Source: Hermetia illucens
Taxonomy: Eukaryota; Arthropoda; Insecta; Diptera; Stratiomyidae
Assembly (NCBI RefSeq): GCF_905115235.1
Contig: NC_051852.1
Coordinates: forward strand, 140,664,027-140,728,026
Direction of reading: 5' to 3'
DNA: 64,000 bases
The notes under the pieces are model-generated. The model saw only the letters and a list, made by a program, of their open reading frames with translations, was not told the origin of the DNA and searched no databases. The position numbers and the translations under genes were made by a program. The stretch's first letter is position 1. Each line of letters starts with the position of its first letter. Shown piece by piece: positions 21,360 through 34,198 of the stretch.

Positions 21360-22030
21360 AGTAACAGAATTTCACCTTGTCAAACTCCACTTTCGATTTC
21401 GAATTGCTTCGAGATTTTACTTCGCGCCATCGTATGACCAAATGATCGGAAATGCGACGATTTGGACGATTTTTCTCTTCCACGCTCTGGAGTGGAAGTA
21501 ATAGATACGCAGAAAGTGCATATGCAAGTTCAGCGGTATACACGTCTGAAATCATTGGTTTCTGTGGTATCTTCCGCTTTCCTGCAGCGCAATAACAAAT
21601 TACCTTTTGTCACGGTGCACACTTCACTGAAATTTTCGGGATTCCGCTCGGTATCGTGATCCCCTTCGAGTGGGTGCCTCTCTTGTTGCTCACATCCAGA
21701 AATCTACTGGTTATCGCAAAGTTGCCAACCTGATTGTTCGTACGGCACCCTTCATTTGAAACCCAACTAGCCTTATGGCAAGCTCTGTGCTAGAACACTG
21801 TATCACTTATGACTAGGTTGTATAAATGTGGCCAGAAACCGGCTCCCAAATTAAGAGAGTATGCCAAGATAAAGAAAAATACCATCCAGAGTTCTACCAT
21901 CTCATTTGGCCTAGACCTAGAATATTCAGCTTATATCGAATTATCGCTCGAGTTGCAGAAAGCGAGCGTCAAAGGCCTTCGATGTGATGTTCGCCCCTAT
22001 CCGTAACCTTGTTGATGTTTAGGTAGCACA
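21360..22030. other. no recognisable gene
   Basis: Short frames only. The first 250 bases faintly resemble 8140-8640, so both may be pieces of one old unidentified repeat. Confidence 0.4.
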
Positions 22031-22035
22031 AAGTT

Positions 22036-23500
22036 TCAGAATTTGTAGATTGCTATCCTACAAATTTCCAAATTTAGTGCTGATAATGCTGCCCACCTCC
22101 CGAAACAGATCCGAATGGTGGGACCCCACAACTTTTGCTGTAAGCATTCTTCTGCAGCCAATGAAACGGCATTTACCTCAGCCTTATATATGATCGAATT
22201 TCTCAATCCCAAAAGACTCATGGTCGTGGTGGTTGAATGTCATTTATCGACCATTCCCCTCGTTTGGTAATTACGACAGAGTATGTCTTTCCAAGGATGA
22301 ATCTAGAAACCACATGATTTTCTGACATCCGAGCTACCGGATGTTTGTCAAAGAACTTCTAGATGGACGCAGGACCGTATGATTGGCCACCTTTCCACTT
22401 GCCAATGATATCAAGGCTATATGCGTCGTTGGCTATTTTTCGTTTCACCTCCAAATGAATGGGAGTAGATTTAGGAAAGATACTTAGGCAAATGAGCCTT
22501 TGAATCTGCGTCAGCAGCTTCCTCTGATTACCCAAGTTCAGTCTTGGCCACCAAACGGTAAGTGTTACGATTAGATTGTCCGCAAATGCAGCACAAAGAT
22601 CTAGCAGCCGTAACAGAGGAGAGAGAACCCCCATTTCAATTTTTTCCAAGAGTTCATAGAGTATCTTTGCATCGATTCCAGCGACTCAACCTGACTTCAG
22701 AGTACGATTGATGTATCGTTCTGCTCTGTTTTACCAAATCCGAGTTCCACTATGGGGTTTCACCTTTCTTTGGCGTCTTACGTAGACAGCTTCCTTCAAA
22801 ACTTCTCTCATGCGAGTTATCTGGGTTGTTTTCTCAATTCCAGCAATGGATTGATGCGTCTCCCAGGGATCGTAACTCGAGCGCTCAGTGCTATTTTATA
22901 TGTTCCCCGATGTGTGTTCCGCGGATTCTGAAATGAAGTGGTTGGTGGTGGGTGCATGTAAATTATGAAATCAATTCGCCTGTGATCCGAGAGTGTAATA
23001 TCGTTTAATACTCTCCAACAAAAGCCGGGATGCCACCATGCCATCAATGACCTCTCGTCTGACCACATTGCAGAAAGTGGGTTCATTACCCAAATTGAGG
23101 ATCCTTAGATCGGTTCCTACCAGATACTCTAATAGTCTCGATCCTCCTGTTCCTCCTGATGAATGTTCTGTTGGGAACTTCATCTACATCAGGGTGGAAA
23201 AAAGCAGAACACTAAAGAATCTCCATATCTCCCTGTTGATTTTCTATGGTAAGTTTGGCTGTTGTGGTCTCGCCATCAAAATGTCTTGGAGGTCGTTTGA
23301 GACCACCATACATGAGCGGCGTCTATCACTTCTATTGACATGTAACAGGTCTGGATGTCGGAAGTTTAAACCCCTAACTATTCTTGGTTCCTCTATAAGG
23401 TATATAAATGTCTTGCAGCTATTAATTCGACTACTGATAAGTGCAGTCGCTTCTTTACAATGCTGCAAATTTATTTGAGAAATATGGCATCTCATCTGCG
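22036..23500 (-). mobile_element. LOA-like LINE relic (endonuclease to RNase H, deleted)
   Basis: The minus strand gives, from 23500 downward, the start of an endonuclease (CHISQINLQHCKEATALIS, then IEEPRIVRGLNF), GSRLLEYLVGTDLRILNLGN, DITLSDHRRIDFIIYMHPPP, and after a large deletion LSPLLRLLDLCAAFADNLIV and an RNase H-like stretch. The same segments, better kept, occur at 58140-61065 (minus) and 42525-43395 (plus). Most of the RT is missing and the frame is broken often. The upstream continuation is cut by the LTR element at 23864-28317. Confidence 0.75.
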
Positions 23501-24161
23501 GTTCAGATTAAAATGCCGTAGGCTGCACGTCCGTTTCGATGGTTTTAGGAGCCGATACTTATAACGTGACGGCCCCAAGCCCATAGTAGAGCCGACAATT
23601 GTTTTGGAAACCAAGTTGTCCTAAAACCTCAGCACTATTACACTCCTCTTTTGGAAGCCAGAAGAAGCACTTTTTGAACGATGGTAACTCAGAGACTCTT
23701 TTCGGAGTTAGTCATGCACCCTAACAAACGTCGTTGAGGGAGGAGTAGCACTGCCTGTATCACTCGTTCTTGTTCTCGCCGGCAAAGTTAAGCGGTGGCA
23801 TTTTACGGTGTATACCTACCGACTCAAAGCGAAGTTTAATGTCTTGCGATGATGGATTGGTGTTGTAGCGACATGGTAATGACATGACAGCACCAACATG
23901 GCAACGCCTTTCAACAGCTGATATGCTCAACAAAGTAACGTCACTATATGAATCGGCAAGGATATAAATTCGACGCCATCCGACTCTTTTACACACTCTT
24001 TCTCTCGACCTTCTCGGTTTTTGTTGAATAAATGGGTAGAACCTAAAAAACATACTTTTTCATGTTTCTACATTGGTGACCCCGACGACTAGAGTTAAAA
24101 TAAAAAGTGCAGTGATCTTAAATTTCCATACGTTTAATCGACACCAAGCGCGAATTTCAAA

Positions 24162-24977
24162 ATGGCCACTGAACCCAAATCGCCAGAGACGCCGAAAACA
24201 TCCCTTCAGAGTGATTTCCTGCCGCCGAGAGCTAATCGACCAGCAGGCGTATTCGTGGAAGCGGCACGCATACAAAAATTTCCGTCATTTTATCGACCCG
24301 ACCCGGCATTTTGGTTTGAGCATGTAGAGGCTGCGTTCCACACTAATCACATCACGTCGGACGAAACAAGATTTAAGTACGTGATACAATTTGCCGAGCC
24401 GGAAATCCTTCCACATGTGATCTCGATAGCACGCAATCCTCCGGCAACAAATAAGTACGAAACCGTGAAGGAGAGAATATTGGCAGCATTTGCAGAGTCC
24501 GCCGAATCCAAGCTGCGACGACTTTTCCAAGGGAAGAATTTGGAAGGAAAGAGACCATCGCATTACCTGCAGGACTTGCGAAACACTGGCGGAGAGCAGG
24601 TAACTGACGCCATGCTAAGATCGTTGCTACTTGAGCAATTGCCCGAAAATATTCGAATGGTGTTAGCGATTTCTAATGAAGCAGACGTCGATAAAATGGC
24701 GAATTTAATGATCGAGATGCAACAACTACTTTGCATTTCCACCGTTCAGAAGGCATCCACGGAAAATGATGTCTTGGAGCAAATATTGAGCCGGATTGAC
24801 CGACTGGAAATCACGACACGCAACCGGTCCCGATCCAAACAACGGAGCACCAGAAGGCAAAGATCAAGTTCACGGAATCGAGGGTTTTGCTTCTTTCATC
24901 AACGGTTTGGGAAACAAGCGCGTAATTGCCGACCGCCATGTAAGTGGCAAAATAATTCCGCGACGTCGGAAAAATAA
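24162..24977 (+). pseudogene. gag-like region of the LTR element
   Basis: Encodes a capsid-type protein with the FWFEHVEAAF and LRRLFQGKNLEGKRPSHYLQ segments common to Ty3/Gypsy gag proteins of insects, and a basic Arg/Ser-rich tail. Treated as part of a fossil element. Confidence 0.8.
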
Positions 24978-25063
24978 ATTCGTCATCCCGAATTTCGGCG
25001 GTCGAGGACGACCCCTCTCATAGTAAACCCAGCCGATTATTAGTACTCGATCGGAAAAGCGCC

Positions 25064-28000
25064 ATGCATTTACTGGTGGATACCGGTGCTGATATTTCAG
25101 TTTTGCCTAAAGACAAAAATCAGCACACGCGAATGCAATTTCAGCTTTATGCCGCCAACAATACGCCGGTCAAAACATATGGAGATCGCATCATAACGCT
25201 CGACCTCGGCTTACGACGACCGTTTACCTGGAGGTTCGTTTTAGCGGATGTTCGACAACCAATAATCGGTGTCGATTTGCTGCACCATTATGGCTTATTA
25301 GTGGACCTACGCAGGAGGAAGCTAATCGACGAAAAGACCAACTTATCCTGCATCGCAAAGCTCACCGGCACCATAACTTGTGGTATGACAACACTGAAGT
25401 CTAGCGAAAGTTATCATGACATTCTGAGAGATTTTGTCGACATCACAATTCCATCTGACCGAGCGAAAGTGATGGCTCATGATATCTACCACCATATCCT
25501 GACTAAAGGACCGCCTGTTTTTGACCGACCCAGACGATTAACGCCCGAAAAACTGTGCGAAGCAAAGGCCGAATTTGACTACATGCTACAGCAGGGAGTT
25601 TGCCAACCATCGAGTAGCCCATGGGCGAGCCCGTTACACTTGGTACGGAAGAAAAACGGACAATGGAGACCATGTGGAGATTATCGGCGTTTGAACGCTA
25701 TCACCGTCCCAGATAAGTACCCCATCGCTTACATTAGTGACTTTGCGCACAAACTGAGTGGATGCAAGGTATTTTCCACGATTGATCTGACGAGAGCATA
25801 CCACCAGATTCCTGTAGCACCCGAGGACATTCCCAAAAGAGCTGTCATTACTCCTTTTGGGCTTTTTGAGTTCTGAGTAATGACGTTCGGTCTACGTAAT
25901 GCCGCACACACTTTCCAGCGGTACATTGATCATGCACTCCGCGGATTGGACTTTTGCTATGCATACATCGATGACATTCTTATCGCTTCTAAATCGAACG
26001 AGGAGCATCGGAAGCACTTTGACGATATTTAATCGACTCCGTGAATACGGATTATCCATCAATGTCGATAAATGCAGCTTTGGAACATCTTCTGCCGAAT
26101 ATTTAGGATATTTGGTGAGCGAAAATGGCATCAAGCCCCTTCCAGGACGAGTGGAAACCATTTTGAATTTCGGAAAACCGTCAACAATTGCCGATTTGCG
26201 ACGATTTCTAGGAGCTGTTAATTTTTATAGAAAATCGTTGCAGAATGCAGCCGAAATTCAAGCACCTCTCCACGAGTATCTCATTGGTCCAAGGAAACGG
26301 GATAAACGCAAAATCGAATGGAATCCACGAGCAGATGTCTCATTTGAAAACTGCAAACAGCAAATTGCCAACGCTGCGTTACTACGACATCCCATTGAGA
26401 ATGCACCATTGGCCATCAAATCAGACGCATCGGACACGGCTGTGGGAGCAGTTCTCGAACAGTGGAACAACGATGTTTGGGAACCGCTCGGGTTCTTTTC
26501 GAAGAAGTTCTCCGATACACAACGTAGGTACAGCACTTACGATCGAGAACTCCAAGCAATCTACAGTGCAGTCAAGTTTTTTCGCTACACGGTCGAAGGT
26601 CGTCCGTTATTAATCAAAACCGATCATAAGCCGATAACGTTTGCCTTCCAACAGAAAGCCGATAAAGCTAGTCCACGGCAATTAAGACAACTGGACTATA
26701 TCGGCCAATTCTCGACCAATATCATATACGTCACTGGCGAGGAAAACGTTACAGCAGACGTCTTGTCCCGAATTAGTGCTGTTACATTGCCGGTTGCCAT
26801 AACGCCCGAAGAATTAGCTACAGCGCAACGAAACGATGAGGAACTCCAACTTCTACTGCGTTCTGAAACGACCTTGGATTTGAAAAAGTTGCGAGTTGAC
26901 GACAAGGATACAATGTTGTACTGCGACGTGTCAACTTCCCAAATACGGCCGTATATCCCAATACTTCTCAGGAGGAGAATATTTGAGATTACTCACCGAT
27001 TATCTCATCCAAGCGGACGCGTTACGAAGAAGCTGATTTGCCGAAAGTACATATGTCTGGCCTAGTATGTCCAAGGACATTCTCGAGTGGGCACGAACAT
27101 GTCTAGCGTGTCAACGAAGTAAGATTGGACGACATGCAAAACCATCGCATGGCCAAATCGATATGCCGGACACGAGATTCAGTCACGTACATATAGATAT
27201 TGTCGGACCGCTAACGCAATCACAAGGTCACTCGTATGTAATGAATATGATCGATAGATTTACGAGATGGCCTGAAGCGGTTCCGATACGATCAATTACG
27301 GCAGATGTTATTGCAGACGCATTCTACACCAACTGGATTTCACGATTTGGAGCACCTACTATATTAACATCGGACCAAGGATCCCAGTTCGAATCCTTGA
27401 TCTACCAGTCGCTGACGCACTTAGTGGGTTGCAAAAAGATTCGAACCACTGCATACCATCCTGCTTCTAACGGATTGATTGAGCGATGGCACCGATCGAT
27501 GAAAGCAGCTATTATGTGCCACAACAACCGTGAATGGGTCGAAGTTTTGCCAACGGTTTTGCTCGGTCTTCGTACAAGCATTAAGGAGGATATTGGCGCA
27601 ATAGCTGCTGAGCTAGTCTATGGGACAACGATTCGCATTCCTGGAGAGTTCTTTCTTGACGAGGAAATGCCTCCCGATCCGAAATTTTTCGTTGAGAAAT
27701 TTCGTCACCATATGACGCAAGTTCGTGCAACGCCAATCTCTCGACATGATAGAAGGAAGGTGTTCGTCCACAAGGATCTTTCTACATGCTCACGTGTTCG
27801 TGCGGATTGATCGAGTGAAGAAGCCGCTAGAGCATCCGTACGAAGGACCATATAAGGTGTTAGAAAGACTTTCCGACAACGTTTTTAAAATGGAAATTCA
27901 GGGCAAAGCAACAAATATCAGCGTCGAGCGACTAAAACCTGCCTATTTCGAAGTAACATCTGATCCAACGGAAGCAGCCCAACGACCAATAAGTTTGGCT

Positions 28001-28066
28001 CCCAAAACGTTTGTAGGACCAAGAGCGAAACCAGCGAGTGAGAGGCGAGTAATATTCAATACGTAG
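25064..28066 (+). pseudogene. pol-like region of the LTR element (PR, RT, RNase H, IN)
   Basis: Domain order is aspartic protease ([13 protein letters not shown]), reverse transcriptase with the YIDDILIAS active-site box, RNase H (IKSDASDTAVGAVLEQ) and integrase (HVDIVGPL-like HIDIVGPL, then TSDQGSQFES). This order is Ty3/Gypsy-type. The region is interrupted a few times and is treated as a fossil. Confidence 0.85.
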
Positions 28067-28317
28067 TTTTCCAGCCGTTAACCGTCAAAACTACTCAGGA
28101 GGGAGCAGTGTAGCGACATGGTAATGACATGACAGCACCAACATGGCAACGCCTTTCAACAGCTGATATGCTCAACAAAGTAACGTCACTATATGGATCG
28201 GCAAGGATATAAATTCGACGCCATCCGACTCTTTTACACACTCTTTCTCTCGACCTTCTCGGTGTTTGTTGAATAAATGGGTAGAACCTAAAAAACATAC
28301 TTTTTCATGTTTCTACA

Positions 28318-29000
28318 GTGTCCTCATAGAAGAGCCATCTATCGATTTCCAGAGCCTTAACTGCAAATGAAGACTTAGCCATTGTCGGCCCTTTTTGCTG
28401 TCTTTTGTGTCGAATTGGTATCGCCCGAGGGTGGCTACCGCTTCCGATTGCCCATAGCCACTAGTACCTCGGATGCTGCTTTCCCCTTGAATTTGGCACA
28501 GCCCGTGGGTTGTAATTTGCCTGGAGGCGGGGGATTTAGGCATTTTTAAATTAGATAATATCATTTTACTTCTGTCTGAGTGAATAGTCAATATCCGTCT
28601 ATTATTGTGACTTATCAGATCATTCATTATAATTTTTATCCGTTCACCAAATTCACTTGTTAAAGCAACATAATCTTTCGTTTAAACAAAGTAAACTCGT
28701 TTGGAAAATCTATAAACCTAATTGGGTGCTTTAATCACAACACTAGCGAATGCATCATCTAAAATAAGAAAAATATATAATAAGGGGTACTCGTGCGTTT
28801 TAGCTGATAGTACTTGGGAAAGTTTTCAAATGGGAAAATAAACAAAACATTAATATCTCATGTTCTCTAAGTTGGCGAGAGCACCAAAAAAGTTGATTTT
28901 CCTTTTGTTTTGTTTAAAATAGTGAGTTGATAAAAGAAGATAGCCTCGCGTCGAGTACTGAGTAGTTTCTTACTAACATCGAAATACCCACTGTGCATAA
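28318..29000. other. no clear gene; older sequence split by the LTR element
   Basis: From 28318 the interrupted older sequence resumes. A minus-strand frame at 28313-28627 may be upstream (ORF1) sequence of the LOA-like LINE, but I see no diagnostic motif. From about 28690 the sequence becomes alignable with the upstream flank of gene 4 (from about 49150). Confidence 0.4.
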
Positions 29001-29047
29001 TTATGCAAAAAATAACAGATGTAGATGTTATCGGTTCTACCATTGAA

Positions 29048-29082
29048 TATAAATAGAGTGGTGGATTCAGCAGGGAGTCATT
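29048..29082 (+). promoter_or_regulatory. core promoter of GH16 gene 3
   Basis: TATAAATAG at 29048-29056 with initiator TCATT at 29078-29082 and 32-base spacing, as in genes 1 and 2. The leader to the start codon at 29242 contains upstream ATGs (for example near 29127), unlike gene 1, so translation may be reduced unless the leader is spliced. Confidence 0.7.
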
Positions 29083-29241
29083 CTATCATAGTTCCTTCGG
29101 TTCTTTACCACTGTTCAAAACGCGGATGTTATGCATAGGAAACTCGACTTTTCTAAGTAGTGTTATTAGTTGGTGTCCGGTGGGGAATGCATTTATTCCC
29201 ATGATTACGCTTAGTGGTTTTAAAAAGATAATTATAGTATA

Positions 29242-32200
29242 ATGATGCTATCAATCGTAATTAATCTATTGATGTTTACCGCTTCAACGTTGGTTGCTCA
29301 AGTGCCCGGCCCTTGCCCCGCTTCTCTTACTACCGCCAGTGGATCCGCTGTTCAGAAGACTGGTGAGGCTTTTTTAAATTCGTTTTATTTTTCTGAACTC
29401 ATAAATATGGCTAACCAGATTGAATGACAAAAAAACTTTGTAAAATTCATTAAAGTGATTCATTCATACATAGTTGACAATTTTGGGAACTTTTCGTTTT
29501 TCTGTTTCTGTTCTTGTTTTTCTAATTATTTGGCGCTATTGAAAATGATGAAGTGCCATTAATATTTATAGACTGCATATATTTGTATAAAGTGGAATAA
29601 ATTATTTTCCAGTAATAATGAATGGTTTATAGTAAAAATAAATGCCAAAGATTAGCTATTGTATTCGATTTTGCCAAAGTTCAGCTTTAGACTGAACTTG
29701 CTTCTAGGCAGCTCTCAGATATTAAATGTGGGTACGTCTAAAACACAATATTCCAATTCCACAAGGGTAACGAGGATCCGAAGTTGCAACTGGGTTGTTG
29801 CAAACTTTGGAAATTGTTTCTGCCTGTCCTTGAAATATTGGGTTGGGGAAAAAGAAATGAATTTGTCATCGAAATTTGACGCTTTGAAGTAATAAAAACC
29901 TTGTTGTTTCTTTTCCGTTGGTGTGGGAATTTTATTCTTGCAAATACCGATATTTCGGGAACCACTTGTTCCCTTCATCAATGCAAACAAGTTTCCAAGT
30001 TTCAAAACTTGTTTGCACTGATGAAGGGAGCAAGTGGTTCCCGAAATATCGGTATTTGCAAGAATAAAATACCCACACCAACGGAAAAGAAACAACAAGG
30101 TTTTTATTACTTCAATTAATTAATCGTTGGAAACACCGCATAATTTCACTCTGATTTGACGCTTTATTTAACATACTTAGAATTATCCGATTTAAGTCAA
30201 ATATGCGCCGTTTTGTTCACAAACTTGTTGGCATTTAGAAAGCAACTTTATTATCCCCGCCTTATAAAACCCCCCCTCCTTATTTGCAAAAAACTCAGAC
30301 ATGCAGTTTTCGCAAGCCTCTTTTGAGGCCAACTTAGTAGCACCAAGAGCGTTTTGCATGGACCGGAAGAGATGGTAATCACTTGGCGCCAGGTCCAGAC
30401 TATACGGTGGGTGCGATAGGACATCCCGTCCGAGCTCCCGTAGCTTCTGGCGGGTCGTCAACGATGTGTGAGGCCGAACGTTGTCCTGGTGAAACACAAC
30501 ACCATTCCTATTGACCAATCCTGGCCGCTTCTGGTCAATCGCCTGCTTCAAACGGTCGAGTTGCTCACAGTAGAGGGCCGAATCGAGGGAATTGAGCAGC
30601 CTATAGTGGATTATTCCCTTCCAGTCCCACCAAAACAGAAAGCAAAACCTTCCTGGTCATCAATCCGGGCTTGGCGATGGTTTGGGCCGGCTCGCCGCGC
30701 TTCGACCACGATCTTTTTTCGTTTGAGGTTTTCCTACGTGATCCACTTTTCATCACCAGCCACCATCCGCAAAAATGGGTCGAATTCGTTCCGTTTCAGC
30801 TGTACATCGCAGGCGTTGATTTTGTGTCAACTCATGTGGCACCCAAACATCCAGCTTTCTTTGGAATCCAATCTTTTGCAAATGGTTCCAAACGGTTTTA
30901 TGGTCTATACCCAGTTCCTGGCCAATCGAGCGAATGCTCACATGCCGATATACTTGGATGATTACGACGATTTTATCGGTTTCTACGACGATCGGCCTAC
31001 CAGTACAAGGTGTATCTTCAACATCCACTACACCAGAACGAAATCGGTCGACCCAACGCTGTGCTGTGCGAATCGTTACCGTATCGGGCCCATAAACTTC
31101 ACAAATTTTTCCGGCCGCCTTCGTTGCATTTTCACCTCTTAGGTAGTAAAAACGTAAAATATGACGAATTTCTTGCTTAGTGGACTCCATCTTTGACGCG
31201 CTATAACTTAAGACTGAAACGTACGATCACAATACTGTCAAAGAGACACTTGTAGCACAGATTGTCGTTTTCGCCGTATAGTATGACCCGGTGCGATAAC
31301 ACAAGATATGTTTAAGTGTCGCCATCTATTGACAAAACACGACATTTCTTTTTCCCCAACCCAATATTACTACTAATTATGCATAGTGTTTATAGACACA
31401 CTATGCAGGCTGACCCGTTCATGATAGTACAAATTTTAAGGGTGAATAGTACTACCTGCTTGAGGAAAATTGGTCCATCGAATGGGTACTCTTCTTTTAC
31501 CATTACAAAGCCTGACCTTCCCAAAAATCACAATTTCCCACTCCCTCAATAATTTAATCCCAAATTCGATACCATTTTCCGAAACTACATGAAATTTCTT
31601 ATAAATGGCCAATTTTCTAATCGCAGAGGTCATCATCACCTCCAAGATATAACTGCTTAAATGTTAAAGAAATTTCAAAATCGATTTTTTATCTAAATTT
31701 CAATATGCCTTATTTTAACGGTGCTTTAAACATAGAAACCTGTTGATAAAAGCTCCCTCATTATGTTAGCTTTCAAATGACATGTAAAAATGATAGGCTT
31801 AATTATGGAATATTTAGGAATATTGCGCATTAAATGTGAGAAAACGTGGTCTTGAAAGAGTGGGAAATTGTGATTTTTTTAGAGAAGGTCACCCTTTTTG
31901 ACACCATTTACGAACAAGTCGGAAACCGCAAGCTTGATGATTCAGGTATAAAAGGTTTTGTTTTTCCCTATGTGAGGACCATAATGCAGTTTTCCATTGA
32001 CTCGAGATATTTAAATCACTCAGTTCTATTAATGTTTCAAATCGAAAATTTGCAGCAATGTCGCCCATCTACCGCTCTCTATAGTTCTGAGTGTTGGCCG
32101 AATATAAAAGACAATGAACGGCGTCTTGCGGTAATGGAGACGGAGATGTTGCGTTGGACTAGTGGCGTGATACGTTTTGATCACATTCGAAATCATAGGA

Positions 32201-34147
32201 GGCTTTCAAGTCGCTGAAAAGATGGTGCAACTGATGTATATATTCCAAGAGTTTTCCCGTAACTTTCTGCAGAGAGGAAATCTGATCTGTTGCTGATTTG
32301 ACTGGAGTGACGCCTCTTCTGGGCGTACGGGGCTATCCGGCCCAGCAAGATAGCGGAGAATATCTTGTAGATGGTGCTCAGCAACGGGATACCTTTATAG
32401 TTACTGCACTGCGTGATATCCCCCTTTTTATTATTTTGGACAGATAATGCCCGGTTGCAAGTGGACAGCATTGATTCGCTGCCCCACACCTTCAGCATAA
32501 GTTGATGAACGGCTTGGTGTAGTTGGTCGCCTTCATATTTAACAAATTGGGCTGTAATTAGCAACTTATGAAACCAATGAATTGCACGGAACTGTTTCTT
32601 CTATATTTGGTGGTGGCAGCATTTGTCCGTTGTCTTCATTGGCGGGACCTCCAACTCACCGATGTTCTGGTTATTGAGCAGTTCATCAAACTTCTCAACC
32701 CATCGCTCTAATATACACATTCAGGTTGAACATCTAGGTGTATAAGATTTCGTCCTGTTGACCTGTTGGTAAAACTTTCGCACCTGTTGCGGTTGCTCCC
32801 TACACTTTTTGAGTTCACAAACTTGTTGGTTCTCCCAGGCTTCTTTTTCCGTCTATAGAGTCGCTTATCTGCTCGACGCATGGCCGCGTTCTTTGAAAAT
32901 GCAACATTACTCGGTGTACAGCATTCTTCCGTTCCGTTGCTAGCTTACATTAGTTGCCGAACCAGCCGTTCACACTTTTTAAGGTTTTGTGTAAAACAAA
33001 ACCTTATTAAAATCGATTCAATGTCTGTCTGTCTGTATGTCTGTCTGTCACACGCATTTTTCTCCAAAACGGCTAAACCGATTCGAACGAAATTTGGTGG
33101 ACAGATGGGAACTGTGAAATCCCACGCATACAGTGAGTGGCATAAATTTAGGTGGAGTTTAAAGGAGGGCTCCCCATACATGCAAAGGGGGGATTCACAA
33201 ATTTTTTTCACCGGATATAGTTGTGTAGGGTATCAAATGAAAGGTCTCGATTTGCACTTTCCGAGACTGGTATTAGTTTTGGCATAAATTGCAAAGTGCG
33301 TGAGTAAGGAGTCAAAATGTACGCACTTGAAGTGAGACAGGACTCATTTTCGGAAACTACCCAACCTAAAATCCGAGAAAAATCAGGGTGGTGCGTCTAG
33401 ATGAAATCTAGGCCTCAAAATATGTCCCATTCCGATATCTGCTCAATTTACTGAAAAACCCCCCTTAAGTTCATCCTAGGACTTCCGAATTTCGTACCAG
33501 CATAGAGGACATATTTCGTATATACGTGCTAAATTTCGTGGAAGTCTGGCAATTAACGCCAAAGTTATAGCAGTTCAAACTTAACAATTCCGCGAGAATT
33601 TACCGCTTCCAAAGCCATGCAAATCACATGCTGCGTCATAATTACCCGGAATAATTGACATTCGCGTGGAATATTAAAGTCGCATTTATGAAGAATCCAT
33701 TTATCTGCAGCCCTTTTTAAGGTTTTGTGCAAAACACTTATGCGAAATTTAATCTTCGAGAGATATCCCATTACGGTATCTGCTCAAACAAATTTACTAA
33801 TAGTATATTATCAACTTTTAGAAATTGACTAAAAAACTCCCCTTAAGTTCATCCTAAGTGCACCGACATAGAGGACAGCCTCGTGCATACACATGCCAAG
33901 TTTCATGAAAATCCAACTATTATTGGGAAAGTTATAGCGTTCAAACTTATCAATTTCGTGCTAATTAACAGCATCCTAAGCCATACAAATAAGATGCTGA
34001 CGTCATAATTAACGAGAATAATTGAAATTCGAGTGAAATATTAAAATTCCATTCAAGAAGAATCTAATTCTCCCTAGCCCTTTTTAAGGTTTTGTGTGAA
34101 ACAAAACCTTATTAGAATGGTGACGGTGTCTGTCTGTCCGTCTGTCC

Positions 34148-34198
<51 letters not shown>

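Larger units (their letters stand above)
23864..28317 (+). mobile_element. Ty3/Gypsy-type LTR retrotransposon, young, nearly whole
   Basis: Two 209-bp LTRs (23864-24072 and 28109-28317) begin TGTAGCGACATGG and end TTTCTACA. They are flanked by a 4-bp target duplication GTGT. A primer-binding-site-like TTGGTGACCCCGACGAC follows the 5' LTR and a purine-rich GGAGGGAGCAG precedes the 3' LTR. The LTRs differ at only two sites, so it inserted recently. Parts in order are a gag-like region and a pol region with protease, reverse transcriptase, RNase H and integrase. The coding region carries only a few breaks. It landed in an older LOA-like LINE relic. No envelope-like gene is seen. Confidence 0.93.
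29838..31364 (-). mobile_element. mariner transposon with complete ends
   Basis: Terminal inverted repeats TTGGGTTGGGGAAAAAGAAA (29838) and its reverse complement ending at 31364 are flanked by TA duplications (29836-29837 and 31365-31366). Removing the 268-bp insertion at 29886-30153 and its duplicated target leaves about 1.25 kb, the normal mariner length. The transposase gene lies on the minus strand. It sits in intron 1 of GH16 gene 3. Confidence 0.92.
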
